From Aquipluma nitroreducens (GTDB lineage Bacteria; Bacteroidota; Bacteroidia; Bacteroidales; Prolixibacteraceae), in contig NZ_AP018694.1 in the NCBI RefSeq assembly GCF_009689585.1, positions 5,447,501 through 5,511,500 of the forward strand: a DNA stretch of 64,000 nucleotides, read 5' to 3'. The position numbers and the translations under genes are program-made. Positions 48,459-58,606 of the stretch are shown here, piece by piece; the first letter of the stretch is position 1, and the number at the start of each line of letters is the position of its first letter. The notes beneath the pieces are model-generated. The model was not told the origin of the DNA, did not search any database, and worked only from the letters and a program-made list of their open reading frames with translations.

Positions 48459-50765
48459 TTAAGGCATGTTTTTTCGGGCATACCTGTTTTTATACAACTT
48501 GTGGGCGACAATCCATGCCCCAATTACTCCAGTCAAAAAGATAATTCCAATTATCAAAAAATATTTAGCTCCATGGTTGGCTCCTTCCAAAATGGTCGTT
48601 TGTGGAGCAAAAATCAAGTAAAACCCGAAAGCAAAGAATAAAGTGAAGATAAATACACCTCTGGAAACCAGCATAATATTTAGGGTTGTATCGTTGCTGA
48701 GCTTATACCTGGCCAAATGTGAAGAAAAGCCCCATGTAAGCAGTAATAGTATGAAGCAAATAATACAGCACCACTTTGAAAAAATGGAATATATTTCCCA
48801 CCTAACCCATAAGTAATAACAAAGAAGCGAATTATCAAGGGTGTTGACGTTATCCATGTCGTATTCCTGGTAATCTGTCCAAAGCGTTGGTGAGTTTCGA
48901 TATGTTTTTAAATAACTTGGGCTATAACCGCATTCACAGATCGAATTTTCTGTTTTGGGATCTTTATAATTTAGTTTGCTTTCCATCGCCCACTGAAAGT
49001 CTTCAATAAATAAATTCACATAATGGCTCAAAGTCAGCGCTGGCTTAACTACAACATGCTTTTTATCAACATGAATAGTATCAATTCGGATAAGCGTAGC
49101 TCCAATTGCATCCCATAACTCCGAATAACCGTCATCCTCTCCAATCCCTTTTATGCATACGCCACCAAGTCCGTTTCCAAGCGCCCAATCGTATTTCTGG
49201 TATAAGCTCCTAAAATCTTCATACCATATTTGTTCTTTATCTGCAGGATTCGGCCCCATGATATTTATATAGCTAGCCATCTGGTCCGGATCAAAACCCT
49301 GGAATACACTGCTTTTATTGACTGTTTTATTTAGGTAATCTTTGATAATGTCATCGTAAGTAAGTTCTTGTTCAATTGTCGAGTTTGGCGGATTACCTTC
49401 GAAATTGTCGACTTGCCACAGAGTCCCCGTGTACGAAACAGTCATAATAAGTTTTGAAACCGGTATTTTCCCGTTGGCATAAAATCCAATGGCCGATTCA
49501 ATGGAGCTTTTCCCGTATTTATCACTGTTTAAAAGTGGAGATGACGATTGTGCGATTCCACTTTCTGAATCTGTAATTTTATCGGTCATCACGAAATAGT
49601 AGTCAACCAATGAATTAAGTTCATGAAAATTGTACCCACTTATCGATTTTAAGCTTACATCGTTGTTCGTTATTGCCGGAATTGTAATGTTAAGCTCAAT
49701 TGCACTACTCATCATTCTTAAGTTTTCACGCAGTGCTTTTATAAATTGAACAAAAACATCTGGTTCCGAAACATCGTTAAAATAGATGTTTATACCTTTT
49801 AGCTTGCTCTTGCTAATTAAGGTATCTAGCTTGATGAGTAGCTCCTTTTGCGCAAGGTTATCACCCAGAAACTTTTTTATATCGGCACCATTCTGGTTAT
49901 AAACGGTAAGGTGCACATCACACCCTTTACTTTGTGCAAGCTCTATTATTCCTCCTTTTTCCTGAAATTTCAGAATATCATTTGCTTTCCTATTCTCTCC
50001 TTTAGTAGACAAGTCATAACCGTATAAATTGATGGATGATAAATAATTGTAATTGTAATTCTTGAATTCATCATTCATTTCGGGACTTTGCCATGCAATA
50101 ACCTTAATCTTCTGATTTAAACTTCTTTTGAAGAAGTAAATCGTATCTTTTTTGACATAGCTGTTTGTTCCGGCCAAATTAGAGGCCGTTGAATACTGAA
50201 CTTCTCGTACATCTTTCAGAATATCGCTGTTTTTGGAGATTAGATCCCTCTTTTCCTGACTGTTATTGTTCGATTCCTCCTGAATAACTGCACTCATTTG
50301 AGTTCTTAACGAATCAAAACTTGCACCCATTTGTTTTACTAAATCATTGAGAACCGATTGGTTTGCTATTTTATCCAGATCATGAGTTTTAATAATCGAT
50401 TTAATTGATTCCTTTGTTGATGCGTCTTGGGCAACAAGAGCCTTAAATTCAACCATTATCTGATTCACTGTAGCCGTATCAATGTTCAGTTGCTTATTTA
50501 GTCGGTCATTCAGAAATTTGTAGATCCGCTCGGTTTCCGTTGCATCTCTGTTCGCTCTAAACTTAATTGGTTTTACAATTTTCTTTAAAATGCCCTTGTC
50601 CGGTTTTTGTGGCGAATCTGGTTCCAAATTAATTTTCGAAGGTGCTATTGTAACCTGAGCACTCGTTTCGGTTTGCACCAAACAAGCAACAAAAATCAAG
50701 ATTATAAATCCTGGTTTCGGGAACATTTTTCTTATTTGCATCAGGCTTTTCATTAGCGTTTTCAT
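48459..50765 (-). CDS. GH18-like protein with C-terminal membrane helices
   Basis: 768 residues. An N-terminal hydrophobic segment (PGFIILIFVACLVQT) acts as signal or anchor. A helical region follows, then from about residue 215 a glycosidase family 18-like barrel: INLYGYDLSTKGENRKANDI, LKGINIYFNDVSEPDVFVQFI, YYFVMTD and LGGVCIKGIGEDDGYSELWDAIG. The catalytic DxxDxDxE of active chitinases is degenerate here (GINIYFND), so it may bind and not cut glycans. Three transmembrane helices lie at the C-terminus. It sits 19 bases downstream of the tape-measure gene, in the injection-system operon, and may anchor or release particles. Confidence 0.6.
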   Translation of the reverse strand: MKTLMKSLMQIRKMFPKPGFIILIFVACLVQTETSAQVTIAPSKINLEPDSPQKPDKGILKKIVKPIKFRANRDATETERIYKFLNDRLNKQLNIDTATVNQIMVEFKALVAQDASTKESIKSIIKTHDLDKIANQSVLNDLVKQMGASFDSLRTQMSAVIQEESNNNSQEKRDLISKNSDILKDVREVQYSTASNLAGTNSYVKKDTIYFFKRSLNQKIKVIAWQSPEMNDEFKNYNYNYLSSINLYGYDLSTKGENRKANDILKFQEKGGIIELAQSKGCDVHLTVYNQNGADIKKFLGDNLAQKELLIKLDTLISKSKLKGINIYFNDVSEPDVFVQFIKALRENLRMMSSAIELNITIPAITNNDVSLKSISGYNFHELNSLVDYYFVMTDKITDSESGIAQSSSPLLNSDKYGKSSIESAIGFYANGKIPVSKLIMTVSYTGTLWQVDNFEGNPPNSTIEQELTYDDIIKDYLNKTVNKSSVFQGFDPDQMASYINIMGPNPADKEQIWYEDFRSLYQKYDWALGNGLGGVCIKGIGEDDGYSELWDAIGATLIRIDTIHVDKKHVVVKPALTLSHYVNLFIEDFQWAMESKLNYKDPKTENSICECGYSPSYLKTYRNSPTLWTDYQEYDMDNVNTLDNSLLCYYLWVRWEIYSIFSKWCCIICFILLLLTWGFSSHLARYKLSNDTTLNIMLVSRGVFIFTLFFAFGFYLIFAPQTTILEGANHGAKYFLIIGIIFLTGVIGAWIVAHKLYKNRYARKNMP

Positions 50766-50784
50766 ATTAAAATATTAAGAATAC

Positions 50785-53700
50785 TTAGACCCATTCCACG
50801 TAAATCGGCATCGTCATCCACGATAGTTTTACCAGCGAAATATTCCAGGGAATCGATTCTAGTAATACATCAACTCCATGTTTTTCAACCACAAGCGTTA
50901 TTTTATCAGCATCAAATCTCAAAATGCCTTCTCGTTGCACAAAAGTTTCCTGAATACCTTCCGGAGTAGAGTTTCTGACTTTCTCCCAGTTATTAATGAG
51001 TCCGTTTTGCAGACTTACGGCGCTTGCCATTTCATCTTCGGTTAATTCAACAATTGGCGAAAGGATCTCCTGAACATCCATTCCAACGAGTAATTTATTC
51101 AATACGAACAGGTTCTCAGGGAAATCGATACGATTGGTGGCCAGGTATTGAAGCAGGTAAACCGCCCGGTTTCGGCTTTCATCGCCAACAAAATTGCCAC
51201 TTTCGACAAATGAAAGAATCTCGAAAAGCCTTGTCAGAAATGGCCAATACAAGATTAATCCGGCATTGTAAATTTGAACTTCAGTTCCTGATTTATCAGC
51301 AAATAGTTCGTTGTTTGTATCCATAGTTTCGATTTTTGCTGAAGAGTTATCGGTTTTAGTGTTGATTAGTTGTTTAAGAACTTCAGGGAATACAACATTT
51401 TTGTCTGATTTGGACAAAAGCGTAAGTTGGTAAACCTGGCTTAGTGTTTTCTCCCAATTGATTTGAGAAGCATTTGATTTTAAGTGATTTAAAAAGTCAT
51501 AATGAAACTTGCTTTCAGAAAATTCTGTCGTGGCCGAATTATAATCAATAATAAATTCCAAAACCATTTTTCGCCACTGTGCTGGATTGATATGCCTGAA
51601 ATAGAAATAGGATGAAAGGTTTAAATAAGCTTTCACCTGTTTTGAGATATCACTATTTTTTAAATTCAAAACAAGTAAAATCTCATCGTTACTCAATGCA
51701 TAGAGCTTTTTGAGTAAGTCGGACTTTATGTTTTTTGCATTTTGAAGGTCGTTGTTCTGATGGTTTTTCTTCGAACGAACTGTTTGCCAAACCTCTTTTA
51801 AATTAAGATGTTTCGACATAATTTGATCGAATTTAACGCTTAAGTATTCCGGAATATTTAGAATTAATTTTTCAAACAATTGATCTTCTTTCTCCGCCTG
51901 AAGGAACATTTCTTCAAATTCGCGTGGGTACTGATCACCAGTTGCATTTAAACCTTCAATGATCTCGGTAAATGACAGTTGGTTGGCCCACCAGGGAAGA
52001 AATCCGTTGGCTGCATAAAACTTAAGTATAGAAAAATAATGAGATAGTTTTTCGCCTGACAAATCGACTTCAGATCGACCTACTTTCGATGAGTTGCCTT
52101 TGCGTGAATAGGATACTCTTTTATCTGGCAGTTGCAATAAATTGTATAATTCGTTGATTTTCTGCAAATCTGAAGCTTTCATTTGGTCGAGCAGGAGGTA
52201 ATACATTTCTTCCTCGTTCACTGCTTTGAGCTTTTGAAGCAGATGCTTTGCAAACGCTTTTGCAAATTCGAGCGGGTTGAATTCTTTCTCCTCCATTGAA
52301 TTCAGTGCGGCAAAACTTAATGTTATAGATTTCCAACATTCAGGATTTACTTTCTCTGTTAAATAACCCGGCGAAAAAGCCAGAAGCTCAGCGATGTATA
52401 CTCCTGCTTTGTCTTGACTTGAAACGATCTTGCGGAGTATATCGGAATCTATTTGAATGGAGGGCAATTCCTGAGATAAAGCATCTTCAGGCATGATGTG
52501 CATCAAAGAAGGATCCTGATATTGTTGGAAATCAACAATTCTATTTTTTAAGTCGAATTCGGATAAAAAAGCTTTCTCAACAGAGATCCATTGACTGGGC
52601 TCGACATAAAGCTTGAGTAAGGTGTATATCAATCGTAGATGAACTGTATTTTTACGAATCATTTCCATAAACACAGTTGGGTCGATATTGAAATGAAGAA
52701 TGATCTTTTTTACCAGTTGTTTCGAATCATATTCAGGCAAAGATTCTGTGTTTTCTGATAAGCTGAAGCGATTAACAAGTTGCTTTAAGTCTCGTTCGAT
52801 CAAGTTCTTTATGTGGTTATCTAAAGTAATTACACCCACTTCTTTCCTGATTTTTGAGGTCCAAATCTGAATGAATTGAACCGGGTTAACTGCAAACTGA
52901 TCGGCAAGATTTTCAATAACTGATACAACAAAAGCATTTGGTAAAGATCCTCCGTTACTTTCTGCCAAAATCCTGATAAACAAATTGTTCTTTGAGCTTA
53001 TTTCACTAACTTCTGCCAAAAGTTGATGTCGTTCTTTCGCTATTATTTCAGTAAAGACTCGATATTCCTCTGGGAAAAAGTGAATGAGATAATCCCAAAG
53101 ATTGACTTCATTTTCCTTGGAGGTCAGGAGAAGTAATCGATCAATCAACTTTTGAGAATTTGCATTTCGATGTATAATTCGCTTCAGAAAATCATCTTTC
53201 TGCAAAATGAATTCTTCAAAAATTGTTTTTATATCATTTATGCTTAAATCATAAAATGTCGTGGATAGCTCACCGGAATCCAGAAAATTACTGATGATTT
53301 TTCGTTTCGACATTTCGATAAACTCAGCAGTGAGCTTGTTGCTCAGTTGATTATCAGCTTGATAAATCTTTGGATTTTTCTGTCTTTTTGTAAGTAATTG
53401 GGATAAGCCTGAAATTTCCTGATCGTTTTGTTCTGCGGCTATCAATGCTCCCAACTTTTTGCTGTCGATGGATTTTTGAGTTTTTGCAAAATCGAGTAAT
53501 TCCTCGGTGTTTAATTGCCTGTCAGGAAAGGCATACATCAGGAATAAAAGATACTCTTCTTTATTCAATTGACGAATGGCACTTTCGTTCAGATAATTTA
53601 CTGTTAATAGCACATGCTCAGCGATTATTGTCTTTAGGCTGTTTTGGTGCTCAAATCTTTCAGAAAAAGAAGCGATTAACTTGTATAAGTCTTGTGCATT

Positions 53701-54747
53701 CGGGTCAAAAATTTGAATCAGCTGAATTAATCCCATTTCGCTTAATCTTTCTATAAATGCGTCTCGGGTCGATTGGTCTCGTATCGACCGAATAATTTCA
53801 TCCTTCAGCTGATCGCGATTGGCATTTTTGGAATGGAAGCTCCCGGCATTTAACAGTTTCAGAATCTGTTCAATTCCAAAACTTCGCTCCTGATCATTTT
53901 CAAGCACTGTAAGTGCTTCGTATATTGTGCCTGTGCTTGTATCATTTTGATTTTCAATTGAATGGATAAGTGCCTGTATTTCATCTGCAGAACCAATGGA
54001 TAACTCATGAAAAATACTTTTCGAAAATTTTTCCCGATAAAAAATTGGGCTCGTTTCGTTAAGTAGATATTTAAAAATAGAATAGTTAATTGTTTGGGTC
54101 AGATTTCCACGTTTGAACGCATCTAATTTTGCATCAGTGCAGGCTTGAACTAAAGCTTTTCGAAAGGCAATAATCCAATTGTAATTATCAGGCGCAACGG
54201 CTTCAAGAAGATTATCATAGGTAATCAAGCTTAAACTATTAGCCATTCTTCGTAAAAAACGTTCCTGATTTTTATGCTTTAGCAGAAGGTCAATGAGATC
54301 TTTTTTGTTGTTGCGCAGTGCATCTTCGATTAGGTCGTCGATTGTGGTTGACTGAGCAAACCCAAAAAGGAAATAGCCATTTTTTAAAAATGTCTCGATC
54401 GATTCCAGAAGATATTCGCCATTTATTTGTGCTTCACCAATGGTGTTGCCAACACCTGATTTTATATTGAATTTGCCATGCAGCGCTTCTTCAAGTGATA
54501 ACCGGACTCGGCTGGCCAGGTTTGCAGTTATATCCCTTTCATGGATATTGCCAATGTTTATTTCCAGTTTCGATAACTCAATCAACAATCCATCCTGAAT
54601 TTTCCGGGAAATGGCTTTTTCAAGTTCAGGCAAAATCTGAGCGTTAAAGATAGATTCAATCAAATCATTACACCTCGACGCAGAAGCTGTACTTCCGTAT
54701 TCGAAATTAAAAATCGCGGTGTGAATTATGTTTTGACTGCCTTTCAC
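50785..54747 (-). CDS. Contractile injection system tape-measure protein
   Basis: 1320 residues. The N-terminus HTAIFNFEYGSTASASRCND, ILPELEKAISRKI and LLIELSKLEINIGNI matches the conserved start of tape-measure proteins of extracellular contractile injection systems. The C-terminus LVKLSWMTMPIYVEWV matches the conserved tail. The long middle is helical and fixes the length of the tube during assembly. It follows the large baseplate gene by four bases, within the operon. Confidence 0.8.
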   Translation of the reverse strand: MKGSQNIIHTAIFNFEYGSTASASRCNDLIESIFNAQILPELEKAISRKIQDGLLIELSKLEINIGNIHERDITANLASRVRLSLEEALHGKFNIKSGVGNTIGEAQINGEYLLESIETFLKNGYFLFGFAQSTTIDDLIEDALRNNKKDLIDLLLKHKNQERFLRRMANSLSLITYDNLLEAVAPDNYNWIIAFRKALVQACTDAKLDAFKRGNLTQTINYSIFKYLLNETSPIFYREKFSKSIFHELSIGSADEIQALIHSIENQNDTSTGTIYEALTVLENDQERSFGIEQILKLLNAGSFHSKNANRDQLKDEIIRSIRDQSTRDAFIERLSEMGLIQLIQIFDPNAQDLYKLIASFSERFEHQNSLKTIIAEHVLLTVNYLNESAIRQLNKEEYLLFLMYAFPDRQLNTEELLDFAKTQKSIDSKKLGALIAAEQNDQEISGLSQLLTKRQKNPKIYQADNQLSNKLTAEFIEMSKRKIISNFLDSGELSTTFYDLSINDIKTIFEEFILQKDDFLKRIIHRNANSQKLIDRLLLLTSKENEVNLWDYLIHFFPEEYRVFTEIIAKERHQLLAEVSEISSKNNLFIRILAESNGGSLPNAFVVSVIENLADQFAVNPVQFIQIWTSKIRKEVGVITLDNHIKNLIERDLKQLVNRFSLSENTESLPEYDSKQLVKKIILHFNIDPTVFMEMIRKNTVHLRLIYTLLKLYVEPSQWISVEKAFLSEFDLKNRIVDFQQYQDPSLMHIMPEDALSQELPSIQIDSDILRKIVSSQDKAGVYIAELLAFSPGYLTEKVNPECWKSITLSFAALNSMEEKEFNPLEFAKAFAKHLLQKLKAVNEEEMYYLLLDQMKASDLQKINELYNLLQLPDKRVSYSRKGNSSKVGRSEVDLSGEKLSHYFSILKFYAANGFLPWWANQLSFTEIIEGLNATGDQYPREFEEMFLQAEKEDQLFEKLILNIPEYLSVKFDQIMSKHLNLKEVWQTVRSKKNHQNNDLQNAKNIKSDLLKKLYALSNDEILLVLNLKNSDISKQVKAYLNLSSYFYFRHINPAQWRKMVLEFIIDYNSATTEFSESKFHYDFLNHLKSNASQINWEKTLSQVYQLTLLSKSDKNVVFPEVLKQLINTKTDNSSAKIETMDTNNELFADKSGTEVQIYNAGLILYWPFLTRLFEILSFVESGNFVGDESRNRAVYLLQYLATNRIDFPENLFVLNKLLVGMDVQEILSPIVELTEDEMASAVSLQNGLINNWEKVRNSTPEGIQETFVQREGILRFDADKITLVVEKHGVDVLLESIPWNISLVKLSWMTMPIYVEWV

Positions 54748-54751
54748 ATTT

Positions 54752-57676
54752 TTACTTTTTAAGTTCAGTAATCAATTTATAGACTTTCAGAGCAGCTATT
54801 TTTAAATCTGATGATGGAGTCTCCGAATTTTTCAATTTTGATTTTTGCTCTTGCCATGTTTTGTATTTTCTTTCAAATCGGTTTAACCAGAGAGCATCAA
54901 CCCAATGAATTTCGTTGCCGATATGTGCCGGAAGCCTTTCCTGAATTAAGTCAATCAGATAATCCTGGAATCGTTCGTCCTGAAACCGTGCGGGCCAGTC
55001 AGGTAAAATGACGGATATTTTCAGGTCGAAAAAATCTTCATTTACAATGTATCCATTCGAAAGTTTTCGCTGAAATACCAGCCTTCGTTGACCAAAGTGT
55101 TTATCCTTGAGAATGGCATGACTTCCCATTAACCGTATCTTTTCAACTTCTTTAAGGATTAGCTGGCCATCGCGAGCAATCGACCAATCAAAAAAACGGC
55201 TAATGCGTTTTGCCTGAAGGAGGTGATCTTTGGGATCATGCAATTCGGGATTCGGATTTCGGCTTAAAGGATCGCTGGAGGCAAGAATACGTCCATCCTT
55301 TGATTTTATCTCCCATTTATCGGAAGTAGGAGAGTAGTCGGTTTGAACGTTAACCTGTGCGAAAAAATCGATCAGGTTTTTGGTTCTGTCCACTTCCGAC
55401 TTGCTCCACGATTCGTCTTCGAGGGTACGAAAAATAGGTGTTTCAAATTCGTCCTGAAAACAGAATCCATACTCACTGTCGTGCAAAAGATCAAGCAACA
55501 AAATGTGGTCAACAAGATAAAATCCTTCAGATTGTTGATTTTGTTTGATAAAGTAGTTTACAATTTCGAAAATATTTTGAATTGCAATTGCTTCGGTATC
55601 GCACTCAAACAAACAGACCCACAAATCGGGTTCTTTTTGAAAGATAACCTGAGTCTTTTGTGAAGTAGAATGATCATGAGAAATCCTGTAATTCCGATAA
55701 TCAAGAGTCTCTTTGAATAAGGCTTTTATTCCGATTTTACCAAACGATGCCTCCGGAAGATCGGACTTATCCGTTTGACGATCATTTTTATTGATCTCAT
55801 CAGACGTTAGTTCTCTGAATTTCTCAGCAAATCGTTGTCGGCTTCTTTGTTTCTTCTCGTCAAAATCTCGATGTTGTGACTTTGAAATTAGGAATTTTGA
55901 AATTAGAGAACGATCGCCTTGCTCCGAAATACCAGTTTTTGCAGTTATCAATTGCTCGATTCCTGATGCGTTCCTTACAATCCTGGTTTTAGTATTGGGT
56001 AACTCCATTTGCTTAAGCGACTCACCTTTTATGCGGTTGTAACTTAGTTCAGTCAGTTTTTGTAAAAATTTTGATTTTTGAAGCAACAATTCCCTGTTGA
56101 ATTTATTTTCGTCTTTTAACAGGTTTAAACGTAATGCCACTTTCCACGGTGTGTCATTTAAATCTTCGCCAAATCGGGCCAATAAATGGTTGAATATTCG
56201 ATTTTTCCTGTCGAAGAATGTTCTTTCCTGCTCCAGATAGGTATTCATATTTGGCGAATCTATCCTTATGAGATTCTCAATTTCTGGAACTGAATTCAAC
56301 GATTGAGAAAAATAAGTTTTCCGTTCTCCATGCTCGAAATCGATATTGAAAAGCTCGTTTAAATTTCCGAGTTGAGCTAAGTGATTGGCTAAGTGTTGCT
56401 CAAAAAGCATCAGGTAAGCTTTAAGCTGAAGCGCTTTGGCTTTTCTGTCTTCCGGCTCATGTCTTGACAATCCCTCTTTACCAATTCCGTAGATTAATGG
56501 AAAATGATGTTGAATGGAGTAATAATCGGTTGGATTTCGGTAAATGCCAGTCAATGCCTTGTCAAAATTTTCATTTTTTGAGCCTGACATCGGATATTTT
56601 CGGTATTTTTTCGACCAGAGTTCAAAAAAAAGCGTGTTTACCTTTTGCTTGTTGAATGAAGGAAGAATTTTATTATTCACAAATATCTTCAGATTCGAAT
56701 AAATTGCTTCCAGCCGGTCGTCTGGCATTTTGGCCTCCTCATCATTAAGCAAATTGAAAAAGTGACCAGCTTCAACCGTTATGGATTTGGTGTAAGTCCG
56801 GCTGCCGCTTTTGATCTGTTCAACATTGCATTTGGAAACACCGTTCACTTTAGAGATAAATCGTTGCAGTTCCTCTACGTCAATCTCTTTTACCCGATCA
56901 TTCAGATTGTTGCTTTTTATAAATCCGTTTTGCAGGCGTGGTCCCCAAAAAATCTCGGTAATACTGTATCCAGCTTCAACCATCTCGTTAAAACTACTAT
57001 ACAACACTGGTGAATAAATGAACTCAAACAACTTCAGAAAAATATTTGCAATTGTCTTCTCCACATCGACCTGATCAGTAAGATATATGCCCAAATGAAT
57101 ATGAATTGGCTGTGGATTTAACAGACATATTTTTTCGTAAGTTTCTCCAATATTTCGGTTTTGTTTTAGAAAATCTGCAACATGGTTTTCATAAGTTCTC
57201 CTCGATTCGGTATCTTTTGTAAGTGATTTATGAAAATTCAGTTTGGGCAAAATCTCTACCGAATACAGGCCATTTACCTGTTCTTCAAAACCAATGCTTT
57301 CTTTCTTTGAAATCCAAACATTCTGGATTTCCTCGAACTGATCGAGAATCAGCTTTCGGGTGTCCTTTATGGAGATGGGATGTGAACTTAAAATGGCCGA
57401 GGGTGCAAAAAATGCATTCTTCAAGGCATCAATAGCTTTTCCTTCTTCCTGAGTTAACAGGTCTTTAATGGGCAATGATGTCCGGTAACCGAGATCTGTC
57501 AGCGCATAGCACAATTGATCCAGTATGGTTACACCCGGATCATGAAGATTGTAGTCGGTCCAAAAATCACCACTAAATTTTTGGATGTACTCCAATCCTT
57601 TTTCACGCAGATCGGTAAAATTTAAACTAATATTTTCAATTTTCTCTCCGGAAATACGAACAGATTCTTTCATCAT
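54752..57676 (-). CDS. Large baseplate protein of the injection system (Afp12/gp6-like)
   Basis: 974 residues. The N-terminal region EYIQKFSGDFWTDYNLHDPGVTILDQLCYALTDLGYRT is the hallmark of phage gp6/baseplate wedge-type proteins in Bacteroidota injection systems. The C-terminal part has YIVNEDFFDLKISVILPDWPARFQDE, again typical. It should form part of the wedge ring. It follows the fibre-like gene (21-base gap) and precedes the tape-measure gene (4-base gap). Confidence 0.75.
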   Translation of the reverse strand: MMKESVRISGEKIENISLNFTDLREKGLEYIQKFSGDFWTDYNLHDPGVTILDQLCYALTDLGYRTSLPIKDLLTQEEGKAIDALKNAFFAPSAILSSHPISIKDTRKLILDQFEEIQNVWISKKESIGFEEQVNGLYSVEILPKLNFHKSLTKDTESRRTYENHVADFLKQNRNIGETYEKICLLNPQPIHIHLGIYLTDQVDVEKTIANIFLKLFEFIYSPVLYSSFNEMVEAGYSITEIFWGPRLQNGFIKSNNLNDRVKEIDVEELQRFISKVNGVSKCNVEQIKSGSRTYTKSITVEAGHFFNLLNDEEAKMPDDRLEAIYSNLKIFVNNKILPSFNKQKVNTLFFELWSKKYRKYPMSGSKNENFDKALTGIYRNPTDYYSIQHHFPLIYGIGKEGLSRHEPEDRKAKALQLKAYLMLFEQHLANHLAQLGNLNELFNIDFEHGERKTYFSQSLNSVPEIENLIRIDSPNMNTYLEQERTFFDRKNRIFNHLLARFGEDLNDTPWKVALRLNLLKDENKFNRELLLQKSKFLQKLTELSYNRIKGESLKQMELPNTKTRIVRNASGIEQLITAKTGISEQGDRSLISKFLISKSQHRDFDEKKQRSRQRFAEKFRELTSDEINKNDRQTDKSDLPEASFGKIGIKALFKETLDYRNYRISHDHSTSQKTQVIFQKEPDLWVCLFECDTEAIAIQNIFEIVNYFIKQNQQSEGFYLVDHILLLDLLHDSEYGFCFQDEFETPIFRTLEDESWSKSEVDRTKNLIDFFAQVNVQTDYSPTSDKWEIKSKDGRILASSDPLSRNPNPELHDPKDHLLQAKRISRFFDWSIARDGQLILKEVEKIRLMGSHAILKDKHFGQRRLVFQRKLSNGYIVNEDFFDLKISVILPDWPARFQDERFQDYLIDLIQERLPAHIGNEIHWVDALWLNRFERKYKTWQEQKSKLKNSETPSSDLKIAALKVYKLITELKK

Positions 57677-57697
57677 TAATCCTTTATCGGGTCGATT

Positions 57698-58597
57698 TTA
57701 ATTGAAACTTTTATCCCATAAAACCGAAATCTTATAGTTTATCATTTGTGGCTTACCATTCTTCTTATTATCCTTTCTGCCATAATCGCTTTTGGTTCTG
57801 AGCTGTAGATTATAGTGCAAAGTATCTTTGGCTTCCCAAATGCTTTTGAATTGTTTCCACCATTTGGCAAAGGCGAATATTTTCTTTTCCTCTTCTTTTT
57901 TTTGCTTTTCAATTCTTGATGGTTTTGATTCCCACCGAATATCGATTTTGTTCCACCAAAGGCCATGATGAGCGCACGTCTTCGTGATTTTGGATTTTGA
58001 ATTTCCATAAGTGCACACTGCAATGGCATGCATGAGCGAATATTTTCCTTCGTTTTTTAATCCTTCAGCATAGGCCATTATTTCATAAGCATTGCAGCCA
58101 CTTAATGCTTCCGGTTCAAAAACATTATGCCATTCACCATCTGCAGGCAAGAATCCTTCCAGGTAACTTCCGGCGCGTCCGGCTGACTTGATTATTCCCT
58201 TGACATCAAGTTTTTGCGTAGGATTATTTGTACCAATCCCAACGTTCCCATCTTTTCTGAGAAAGAGAGCTGGCTGTGGTGCACTTTTTTTTGATTTATT
58301 GTCATTCTGATCCAAATCGCTGAGCTGGCTGAAATAAATTCCTCCGTCGGTCTTTTTTGAAATGTACATGACCCATTTTGCAGTCGAATCATCTTTGTCC
58401 TCAAAAAAACTTAAAAGTCTTTCCTCGTCATCCGACGGATAAACCATTAGCCCGTCCTCATTGATATCAAGTTTGTCATCAGCTTTGTTAAACGTGGAAT
58501 CTATAAGCTTTTCAAAAGCGCTTTCATCCGGCAGACTACCTTTCTTAAAGAAGGTTTTAAGTTGTTTTCTATCTGTAATGTTTCTTTGATTTTTCAT
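57698..58597 (-). CDS. Tail fibre-like protein of the injection system
   Basis: 299 residues. An N-terminal helical part (RKQLKTFFKKGSLPDESAFEKLI) precedes a segment with KDGNVGIGTNNPTQKLDVKG, a motif common in phage tail fibres and adhesin-like proteins. The C-terminal 150 residues (ECNAYEIMAYAEG-like SGCNAYEIMAYAEGLKNEG, HAIAVCTYGNSKSKI) may be the trimeric head. It sits between two baseplate genes, 9 bases after the first. It is short for a full fibre, so it could be an adaptor or host-recognition tip. Confidence 0.55.
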   Translation of the reverse strand: MKNQRNITDRKQLKTFFKKGSLPDESAFEKLIDSTFNKADDKLDINEDGLMVYPSDDEERLLSFFEDKDDSTAKWVMYISKKTDGGIYFSQLSDLDQNDNKSKKSAPQPALFLRKDGNVGIGTNNPTQKLDVKGIIKSAGRAGSYLEGFLPADGEWHNVFEPEALSGCNAYEIMAYAEGLKNEGKYSLMHAIAVCTYGNSKSKITKTCAHHGLWWNKIDIRWESKPSRIEKQKKEEEKKIFAFAKWWKQFKSIWEAKDTLHYNLQLRTKSDYGRKDNKKNGKPQMINYKISVLWDKSFN

Positions 58598-58606
58598 TAC
58601 GTTGTA

